Source of the DNA: Euryodendron excelsum
Lineage: Eukaryota > Streptophyta > Magnoliopsida > Ericales > Pentaphylacaceae
DNA: 64,000 bases
Assembly (NCBI GenBank): GCA_033060915.1
Contig: CM065378.1
Coordinates: forward strand, 38,764,001 to 38,828,000
Reading direction: 5' to 3'
Shown here one piece after another: positions 27,301 through 39,300 of this stretch. The translations under genes were made by a program, and so were the position numbers. Within the stretch, counting starts at the first letter, position 1; the number at the start of each line of letters is the position of its first letter. Under the pieces are notes generated by a model. The model was not told the DNA's origin. It saw nothing but the letters and a program-made list of their open reading frames with translations, and made no database searches.

Positions 27301-30300
27301 TCAACTCTTAAGATAGGAATAGATGCTTAACAGTAAAGTGAAAATTTCAAGCAGAGGTATGAATCATACAGGAAAGTTACAAAAGCTTCCACAATTTTGA
27401 TGAAGTGCAAAAAATTGTACAGAAGAATTGATAGAGAACTTAAAATATGATTTGTCCTAGGTAGAATCAAAGAGAAGACATCTACTTAAGGGAACTAGTT
27501 AAAAACACATAAAGGATAAACTTGGGCACAGAACATTGGTGAGTTCAAGGAATTTACATTGACATTAAATTTGCATTGTACATCCTAGAAACGGTGACCA
27601 TCTCAAGGATATCTCATTACCTAAGAAGCATGGACACTGACATGGTATAGACATGGGACACGGCAAAAATATATTTCTTATATATCTTATTTGCTATGTA
27701 TATTAATGTAATAACCACAAACTATAAAAAATAAAAAAATAATACTAATTCAATATGAAATACACATTGAATCCATAATTTAATCATCATTTAACATAGA
27801 ATATGATGAGAACATGTTTACAATTTAATTTGCAATGTGTTTCATGTGTGTCTAAGTGATGGATATGTGTCTCTGGTATGTCCATTGAAAAATGAATGAA
27901 GAAAAATTTAGGACACACCAGTTGGCGTGTCCAAGGAGTATGTATATCCGACGTGTATCCGACACGGATACGGCACTTTCTTAAAAGGTCCGTGCTTCCT
28001 AGCTCATTAACATTTCCATACAACTGCTTCTACTGAATATGTGAAACAAATCTGACCTAAGTGCAGAAACACCATGAAATATATTCCAGCTGTGCAAAAA
28101 ATGAAAAAGTAGATATCGAAGAAACGAAGTAAAAACAAAAGCGAGCCACACAAACAGACAAAAGACAGTAACTACACAATCATTTTCATTGCTTTTCTGA
28201 TTGTTATCCCTACTGGTTTTTCTATTTGAAATCCTCGTCATATCTTGCCTCATCATGCAAAATATAGATTTCATTCCCAATGTTATTTCTCACATGAATT
28301 AAATTCACCATTAGGCAACTCCAGGTCAGACCTGAGGACATAAATAGCAAGGAAATGAAACTAAGAAGAAAAAATGAATACAAACAAACTACAAAGGAAC
28401 AGTTTGAGATATGTCAGCTCATTTTTCAGCTGCAGAAGATACTATAGAAATCTTTCTAGGTAGGGCTATAAGAAGAACCAAGCTACTTGAGCTCAACTCA
28501 TGTTCAGCTCATTAAAAGATCGTTCGATATCGGCTTGTTATATAAACAAGCCACGCTTGAACATATTTTAGAACTCATTGATTTTTGGAGCTCGGCTCAA
28601 ACTCGGCTCGATTAGCTTATATACACTAAAAACTTCAAGTTATTCGAGTTTAGCTCCTGATTGGCTTGATTAAAGTTTGTTTGTGCATTAAACAAGCCAA
28701 GCTTGAACACATTTTCAAGCTCGTTAAGATTTTCAAACCAAGCTTAAACAACTCACTACTTGGCTTGGCTCGGCTCGTTTACATCCTATTTCTAGGTAGG
28801 GAAGAAGCCAGAAAATTTTCTTGGGGATCAAGGATTTAATTGAACCTTTACACATAACAACTAATTTTCCTACACATTTTGCAACTAAATAATCTCGACA
28901 GACAATCCAATAATGCATATAACAAAGATGCAAATAAAGAAAAAGAATTTGTTTTATGATTAACGTAAAGCACTTAGACCCATGAAATTTTATCTCAAAT
29001 ATTATTTTGGGATACTTTGTATATACAGATGTTACATATAGGGCTACTTTTATAAACTAAAACTGTTGGGGGGCCATTCTTTTAATATTTGGGGGACATA
29101 AAAAATATATGCACAAGAAGAGATTTTTTTATTTTTTTTAAACTTCTTTTTTGGGTTGCATGGCGCCTCAAACCCTCCCTCTCTTCCCTTCATCCTTGTT
29201 TCTAGGAAAGGTCGAGCTTGAAAGCCAAATAAAATTTACTTCTCAAATGGTTTGCATTAGCTAAGAATGGCATTAGGACAAGGGCTAAAAAAACTGAGCA
29301 TAGTCCCCCGGAGCTCTTAGAACTGCAAGGTTAGAGATCGAAGCATTTAAAAATTTAGGAGTATCTATAACAGATAAAATATAAGAGATTATAATGAAGT
29401 TATTTAGATATTGAGAACCAAGAATCATTGTTCCAAGTTGAACTCTATGACAAAGAGAGGGTGAGGCTTCAGAGGTTCCACAATGGCCTAGGAGATGGAA
29501 GTTTTACAAACAGGTTTTACCAAATGAAAGCCCTAGAAGGTGAAAACAAATGATTCATGTAAATAGATCAGTTCAAGGAAACACACCTCAACTGCAGATT
29601 CCCTAATCATGTTGATAGCTCAGCTCAACTAAACAAACCTCAACAGCAGATTCACAATTACTAGGAAATTAACTACATAAACTTTCCTCTCCAACCAGCT
29701 TTATCTAGCATCATATCCTCTTTTGAGTCAAAGGCAACCATGTATTTCTGCACAGCCTAAAACCACATCCTTTTTCGTCTTCCTCTCATCTTTTTGGCAC
29801 CATCAACTCATATGCAATTGTTGCCATTCAAGCTTCTCATAAATGCAATATCTTTTCTTGTATTCCTGTCTGTCCATTTTATCCATTCCCTCCGCCCCCT
29901 AATGAATATCAATCAATATAACTATAATGTTCACTTTTGCATGTATATACATATGCACAGACATTATTTTCAATTTTTGCTTGCCTAGCCACTTAGACTG
30001 TGAACTAGGCTTGGTTTGTGGTGGTTTCTTTGGAAAGCTGTGTGCTCTTCGGGTTGTGTCCTGAGTGACATTGTAATATCTACGTTTTTTGGTAATAAAA
30101 TACTCACCTTACCTAAAAAAAAAAAAAAAAAAAAGTCTTCAATTCTCACTTCCTCCTTTATACTTCTACTTTAACTAAAATCATGCTCAGTATGTTCTAT
30201 CTTGGCCTTGATCAACTCAAAAAAATTATAAGTCATGGAGTATCTCTCCATGGGGGGCATTTACCTTGAACGCCTATTCTTGCTTTATCCACTAAAAGTA

Positions 30301-33300
30301 TGCTGACTGGAAGGGGGGGGGCAAACTTCCCACTTATTTTATGAGCCTTCCTTTTACGGTTCAACTAATCAAGGAACTCATTGTCAATGATGAACACGAG
30401 CAACCTAGAAGGAATGAACTCGACATCCTATGACTTGCACATTTCATAAATAAAATAAAAGAACCCCATAAAGCATGGAGTAGAATGGACCATAACCTCC
30501 CTAATGACAGTAGATAAGATGCTTATGGTCCCTCAATACAAACAATGCACATCGTTTTTGTTATATTGATACTATATAACAATAACTGGTAATTGGGTTA
30601 GAATGATCAAGAAACTGTTTAGGTTTTGTGGTGAATTAATCTGACACAACAGTTGAAATCAAGGCAATAAAAGTTAATATACTCCTGTTGTACCTTTGTT
30701 GCAAGATAATCTTTCACTGTTTGTTCTTGATTTAATCTTGATATAAGATCCTCCATGTCTGTTTTAGCTGTGACCAGCCTCCGCTGCATGGTTATAAGAA
30801 CCCTGTTCATTTTGTAGCGTTGATCGAATGGAAGAACTAATTGTACATCACTTGACTGGAACTCTGTGTTGCCAAGAATTTCCATAGATCCTGAAACCTC
30901 AGGACTTCCAAGATGGTCAAGGGGGTCCTCCCCAAAGGAATTTGGAAACCCTGAATTTGACAATTCACTACCTCTTATAGAACTTACATCGCTTCCGACA
31001 CTTTCATTGGAGAGCTTTCGAGCATGACCAATTACCTTACCATGCTCTGGTTCAGACAAATGTTTAATCCTATTGTCAGTAAAGTAAGCAGCTTTAGAAG
31101 CATTCCCATTATCTGTATTATTCCCTATGACATTGTTAATCTCTCTGGCATGCACTTTATGCCTAGGAAAACCCTCAAGCTGCTCTAAAATAGTATGACC
31201 CATAAACAAGCCTTCATCAATGTTGGACATCCCATACTTGACAAGCTTTTCCATTGGACTTGATAAATCTTCATCCAATGACAGATTCTCGGTACCGACT
31301 TCAGAATTATTATCTCTTCCGAGGCTTGGTGTTCCAATCTCAGATGTTTCATAAGCAGTATCACCACCATAATATGATGTCAGTGATGTACTACCAGCAC
31401 TGACAGATAGGCTTGAATTAGGATGAACTTGAAGTGAAGAAACTGTGCTATTCGTGGAAGGATTTTCTTTTGAAGCATTTTGCTTTTCATCTTGAAATGC
31501 TGAAAAGAATTATAACGTAGAACCAAAGGTCAAAACTGAGATAATAACTAAGAAAAGAAAGAGAAAAAGAAAACCTAAAGAGATGAATTAAATCCAACGA
31601 TTTATTTTTTGTAGAAATTGAACTTAAATTCAATCAGACGTTACGTATTAAGTAAATGAAATAGTTTTTTTTATAGCAAAATTGGTACAGTAGAGAGACA
31701 TATACAAGATCTAGCAGCAGCTTCTAGTTCAAGGAAGGATGCCACAGCAACGCTTCTTGACAAATCAATGTCAGACAATAACTTTGCCATCCACTCCTCC
31801 AGGAAACACCGTCGCTGCAACAAAATCAAGCTTTTTGAGAATCTTAATCATCCATATAAAACTGCAACTGTAGCATTTCAGTTTACCCAACAAGCTTCAC
31901 TCACTGTGATCAGAAAAAACAATGTATCATTTTCACAGATAAATATATGATAGTACAAGTACATGGGTTTATACTTTTCATTCACTTCCACTGTCAGTTC
32001 AACCTAGAGTAAGACAAGTAAATCTGACACTAATGTTTTGCATAGATAAACTAAAAGCATAGCCTTCAAAACTCCAGTGAACCAAAAAAGTTAACAACCA
32101 CAAAGCACCAAAAAAACAATGTTGTTCATAGCAGCAATAAATCTGACATCAATACAAAGCCTCATATTACTAGAAGGTATCATCCTACAGTTCAATCAAC
32201 TCATAATACAATAATACGGGGAAACATAACAAATACACCAACTACCTCTTCCAACAGCGCCCTGCTTTTCATCCGCAAGAGTCCCTTGGGTGGAGCTGGC
32301 GGGAGGCTCTTCCTAGGGAATGCTTTTTTAAGCTGAAAAAGTGGGTATTATGAATATGACAATATTTTTAACGAAAGGACAGCAACAAACTTGTCCAATC
32401 AAACAATGCCCACAGAAAATATAGGTCAATTCCTTAATATGCAACAAAATAGAATCATACTCAATATATATATCATCGACTTACTACAGTAAATAACTTC
32501 ACAAAATCATTAAATCTTCGTAATGCTCCTCGTGTAGTTGTAATCCCTTCTGGTGATTGAATGCCAACCTGAACCCTGTAAAACTGTCCATTAAGAATGT
32601 TAAAATAGAACATACCCAAAGCTTTTACATTGTGTAAAGGAAATTCACAGCCAGATTATTGACAGTTTTGCATTTAAGATTAGCAAACGGCATTCTTACC
32701 AGGTATAGTTATATGGTTATCGATTAGCAATATGTTAGAGACGAATAATTTCACCATTTAACCAAGTACATTAGCTAGATTGTTATATGTTAACCTCAAT
32801 TTGGACTAAATGTCTTTGAAATAAAAGAATGGCATGGCCTCATTTGGCTTCACATGAAATAGATAACCAGGTGTCAAAACCAAGTATGCTCTAAGAGCAA
32901 AATCTGAAGCACTGCAAAGCACCATGAACACCTTAGAGAAGCAAGAAAGGACTTCAACGTAACCTTTCTAACTTCTTAAAACCATTTTGATGCCTTTTTG
33001 GACCAACAAATTGGATCATCTCTCAACAATAGTTAAAGAGCCTTATATTGCTAACATCTATGAATATGAGTCAATTGCTAATGTAGCTTGGGGTTAAGAA
33101 CCTGATGCTATCAGTATTCTTTGATCCCATAAACACTTAGAACAAAGGTAATAATTTGCCAGAAAAGGATAGAAAACTAATTTTATGTCTGAAATCAGCA
33201 AACTTCAGCTGCGAAGGCTCAAATTGAGCCCTAAGACAGAAGAAACAAATAACTAATAGAGATTACCAAATCTGAAGCTATTCTCATCAACCACCAACCT

Positions 33301-36300
33301 CCCTATACCCTAAATCCTCAATTATAGAAGATACATATAATGTCTCAGATTACTTGGCCCGTTAATCAAGTTACTTAGTCCTAAGTAACACTGATTAGGT
33401 TTAAAACAAACAAGTTGCCAGAACTCCTTAAAATGGTTGCTGGAATCTGAAGACAACAAAGTGAGGCTAAAGCGTGTTAGGACTTAGGAGTAATCACTGA
33501 CACGGTAAAGGAAGGGTTAGAAATAAGGTTTTAGTGCTCTACATTCATTATGATAAAAAGGAGAGAGAAGCTGATCATGGCTTAACCAGTAAGCACATCA
33601 GTCAACGAAAGAATGATGGAGAAAGTCAGAGAACGAGGACGAAGAAATTAGGTCTGATCAAACCTAGAACCCCTGAAGGCATTACACCAGTGTAAAGTAT
33701 AGCATCAGAAAATACTTGAAAAGCTTCAAGTGCTACTGAAAAACTTCTGTAAACTGTTCCCTATCAAACAAAGCATTTACCCAAAGTGACAATCGGTGGT
33801 CCCTGCAATGTACTTGACACTTGAAGCTCCTGCTGTTAATCTCCGTCAACCTCAACATGGAGGACAAGCAACTGTTCAAGGTTTCAAAACCTTTCAATTT
33901 GATTTAAACCTTGAACAGTGTAGATATAGAATTAAGTTTTTGAAGTCAAAAGGAAATTGACAGAGGTTAAAAACATAATATAAGAGGGAGCTGTTAGAAG
34001 TTTGTTACTGAAAATAATAAATAACCAGGATATCCCCTTAGCCTAGAAAAAAATTGCCTTCTGACATGCAAACAGACAAGTAAAAATAACATAAAAAAAG
34101 AATGCGCAATTATCAATTCTTAATATCAAAGGAAGCTGTTGGAAGTTCGTAAAAGGTACATCATAAAACCTACTAAAAAGATCCGCTAAGCCTATGAGAG
34201 AAAAGCATGCCTCTTGCTCCCAAATCCTATCTAGTATCCACATACCATGATAGTGTGCAGGCAGAAAAAATATGCTAAAAAAAAAAAAAGGGAACTATGG
34301 GTCAAGCAAGAAAAAGAACTTAAAGGCTTCCCAATGAATAACCTGACAATAAATTGCATTTCATTCTGGTTTCTTCAGTGAATGACGAGTTGGAATAAGG
34401 AATAAATGCCTTTGATGCCAATAAAATAACTTAGCAGACAGAATAAAATGGTAACATTAATAGAATTATGTTCTGTTTTTCTCTAATTCATGACTAAAAT
34501 TACTTTCCTAACAAGAAAACTAATAACAGAATAATCAAACAAAAATAGATATTAGATAACATGAAAATATGTCCTAGAAAGTGAATTTAATACATAGTCA
34601 TGTCAAATTCCAAATGATGATATGAAAACAACATCTAACCCTTCATATAGACAAATACTGGAGAGTCATTCAATTTGAGTACCACTACAGGATCTGAATC
34701 TCTTGTTTTCGGGCGGACAACCCAGGAAGGAATTGTCACACAGTAGCTCCATCCTGTGCGAGAATCATGAGGCCAAATCGTGTCCTGCCCATTCTACAAA
34801 GAACATAAATATTGCCAATAAGAACTAATTTAAGAGAGCACAGTACTTTAAGAACAATTAAGTCAAAAGAGGGTCTCAGCTATTTGATCAATCAAACAAC
34901 ATTAATGAGAGAGACAGATCTGCACTTAGCCACGTAGAGCACTATAAAAGAGAAATTAGACAGATTATGTAGTAGAATTGTCAATCTAGGTACATTATGA
35001 ATGAAGAATCTGGATGGATGTAGCACTGATGCCCTAAGTGAAAACTAAAAGAAAACACATTGGAAAGTTCTTTAGTCAATTTGACTAGGATTATATAACT
35101 CTAGCTGTTTTGCATTCCAAAAAATACAGTACCTTAATAAAGTCAAAACATTTTTATGCACCACCCCTCCCCCTCCGCCACCCCAATCCTCCAAACAAGT
35201 AAATATTATTAAAGAAAAAAATTGTACAAACGATAGATTTCTTAAGTAGTGATAGCAATGAGAAGGTAGGTACTTGCTGTACAGAGCTATTTATTATTAA
35301 TATTAGTGGCAAAAAGAGCAATTGCATAGCCCAGAGGGCACGACTAACATCATCCAATACTTTCTTTGTTATTTTTAAGGCCATTTTACCTAATGTTTTC
35401 CAGTAAATGACAAAACATGCTTTATTGAACATACTTTTATTATGACTGCACTTTGATTTTGAAACTAGGAAATGGGAAGAAAAAAATTACACAAAACTGT
35501 CCCCTTTTATTCAATGTTAAGAGTACTGTAGTAAATATTATTCAATGTTAAGAGTACTGTAGTAAATAATACAGCTCCTTTCATACACTTTCTTAATTTG
35601 GTTGACTGTTGACGAATTTTCCAAGTAAAGAGAACATAAGATTAAAAAATATATGTAAAATTGCTGCAATAAATTTTCAAAAATAAAACAAAAATTTCCA
35701 CACTCCTGGCTAAAATTTCTCGCTAAAATAATATTGATCTATACATTTTCCTATCCTTCTCTGCCATAAATGATTTTTATGATGCATATTTGATGTTCTC
35801 TTGACAAACAAAAATTGTAGTTTTCCAATTTTTTTTTATTGCTTTTTGAAAGAAACTTAATAGTTTGTTTCATATAGAAAGGCAACTTAAGCTTGCTTAT
35901 CAAAAAGTAAAAAATAAAATCAATTTATGCAGAGGTAGTATGTAACACATATAGTAGTTTAATAGCTATGGTTCATGCACTCAGCTGAGTCCATTTCACC
36001 TTGCATACTATCAAATAGTTTGGCTTGCTTGGATCGATAAATAATCAAATGCTAGCAATCCTATAAAAGGAAAAAAGAATAATAAAACAAACATATGATG
36101 AGAAAACTAACTACTCTCCTTTACATGGAAATTAGTCTCATCAACTTCTTGGACATGTTGCCTAGCTGCAGCAGCAGCTTGTGAGCTTGCCCAGCCGACT
36201 GCCATTAACTCCAATAGTGCAATACCGGGCTTCACTAAGTGCATTACAATTCAAATGCTGATGTAGTAATAGTATATCTGCAAACATACATATGCATGTA

Positions 36301-39300
36301 TATTGCATACTCTCTCTGCAACCATGGCCTTCCTCTTAGAAATTTTGAGTTTTCCGATTCCTACATGCTTTCTCTGTGACCATGACCTACCTCTTAAAGT
36401 ATGAACTATTCTCATATCAAGAGTTTGCCATGTCCACTTTGTCATATGAGGAATGTCCCCCACATGCTGCCCCATATTAGCAAAGTACATGGTTAAACTG
36501 TAACTTTATTAGATCATGTAATTTTGTAAGTCTTGCATTTCATATTTTGTAAGCAGGTGTGTTTATATGTTCTATTTGAACTCCATAAAATCATATGACA
36601 TTTTTTTCTTATTTCTGTTCTTCATCTTTTGAAACTGTCTTCGTTTGTTTTCAATTTCTATCTGAAGATTGCATTAGTTACTAAATCAGTAAGAAAGAGT
36701 CTAACACATTGAACTACATTGTGAGATAGACCTGACAATCAGACATAAATTTTGTGTTGATACATCACTTGGCTCGACCACTGTCTTCCAGCAGACATGC
36801 CAAGATTTGCTAGTTGACCCCCTAATTCATATTCCAGCGATAAAAACTCGCTCTCGTACCCCAGACCATGAAACATAGGTCCTTCGTGTGAGCTTCCTCA
36901 CTTGCAGCCCCTGCAGTGCTGGGGGCTACATTGGGTAGTCAGTATCGTAAAAGCTATTCTAAACACCTTGCATTTAGACAAATGCCTCAAGTTATGATAC
37001 CATCTCGTTGTCTATAGTAATAACTTTATAAAAGAATATTCCTATAATCTGTCTGGAGTTTCTTATCTCTACTAGGGCCTGTCTGGGATACTTGAGTTTT
37101 GGTTGAGTTCTGGTCAAGACAACCCCTTTTGGATGGTTCGATGTTATCAAACAGTTGTATCTAAAACTTTGGACGTTTGAAGACAAAAAAAGAGCTCCTA
37201 TCCCATTTTACCAATTACTAATAGTACAAGTCTGGTGTGTCTCTAAAAGATTGATTAAAAACCAAAAGGAAAACCTTGAATATGATCTCACAAAAGAAAA
37301 AAAAAAAAAGAATCATTACTATTAGCTCTCAGCAAACGACATAAACTCCACCATCTGTAATCAAATTCAACTGTAACTACACCCACCACCACCATCACTT
37401 TAAGCAATTTTTTTAATCACAGATAGTACAATCAGGGGCGGATCCAGGATTTTTGTTCAGTCGGGACAATTTATACAAAATCAGACACATAATTGTTTCT
37501 TAATTGATAATATTTTTTTGATAAATAAAAAGAAAATTATATTTAAGACGCCAAAAAAAGGAGCACTGCCTCTGCACAAAAGTTGTAAACAAAAAATTAT
37601 ACTACTATGAAAAACCTTAATTCAGATTTGGCTGGTTACGGTTTGAAATTCCGAAAAGGGATTTTGAGATTTGGGTTACCAAGCATCTATGAATACAATT
37701 AAAAAAGTGGATGGATACAAAAGGTTTTGGGATTTGGGTCTTTTTTTGACCTTTTAAAATAGGAGTAGATAGTAGTTAGATAAAAGAAGTATCAAATGGG
37801 TAAGAGCATTTTAATTTAATATTACAATAGAAGGTTAGGAATTAAGATTCTATTGTTTATTTAGCAAAATAATGAAGGGTTAATGATATATATATATATA
37901 TATATATTGCTATAGATTTAGTGATATTCAGTTGGGGTAAATGTAGATGGTAGTAAATTTAGAGGGCGCAAATGTAGATGTTAGTATTTTTAGTGGGGGC
38001 AAAGCATACATTCACAACCTAGGATCAAATAAATACACATAATTTTTTTTTTTAAAATAGGGGAAGTTGCCAAGTCAGTGGGGGCAGCTGCCCCCACTGG
38101 TTCCTTCATAGATCTGCCCTTGAATACAATTAACGGGTGCATTGTCATACCGTTTTACAATTTTTACATTCTTTCTTTTATAAGGACAATTTTACATTCA
38201 AATAGAATTGTCAATGCTTATTACAGTAGTGGTCAATAGTGATAAAAAAATGAGTTCGATCGCTGCTAGCAAGAGCGATGATGATAGCAGAACAAGAATA
38301 CGAAGCCCTTATTAAAAAATAACGGAGTTGTTCAGTCCAAAAAGTCACAAATTTTTTAGAGTAATTTTATACAACACCATCTAAGCTTCACCATTTTGTT
38401 TTAGCATCTACTAGGATATGAAATTTAGAATAGTCCTCTGAAAATATTTATGGTACTAAAAAATTGGTGCAACAATAATAGTAAAATACCTATTGTGTGA
38501 TATAAGATACAATACTTTGTTTCTTAGTCAAACAGTAAAATAGCATCTCGATAATCCTACAAAGTGCTTGATTAGAAACAGAAGTTAAAGGGAAGTTTCT
38601 TAATAGCAACATATGATGGCCAATATGAAGAAAAAAAAACACAAGAATTAATGATGAGCAGCTATTGCATGGTTAGATAAAGTTTATCAATTTTGGAAGC
38701 CTAAAACAAAGCTTCCAGAACTCACACCATGCAAGAAGAATTAGTTGTCCAAAAGCATCCGTCGAAGTGTTTAAAGCCTTAAGTTTAGAGTTAGTCTGCT
38801 ACTGGTTTCTTTTCTTTATGTTTTGGGAGTTGAGGCTAAGGCCCATTTGGTTGTCCCAAAAATGTAAATTTGGCTCTATGTTATCTAGAACGGGAACAGG
38901 AATGGGTACATCACATGCTTTAACATGTGGTACGATAGAGGTAGCCTTGTATAGATCACACAATTCAAATTTAAGGTACTTCTTAAATGTGAGCAATTTT
39001 CTTTTGATAATGAGACACCCAATAAAATAAAATTTATTATTCTTTAAATTAATCATTTAAAACACAATTCTAGGAGCATCATAGCCTAGTTATTTTATAT
39101 TTTTTCTTGCTAAAACTCCACTCTCTCTAGATTTTAATTCAATATATTTGATTTTTTCCTCCCAAGAAAAACTTTCAAGGAAATATAGAGAAAAAAAAAA
39201 TTAGATTGTTTCGGCTTAATTCACCATTTTAGAATGAAAGTGTATCATATTTTGGATGAGCATTCTAAAACATAAATCATTAGGGTATTTACTTTTCTAG

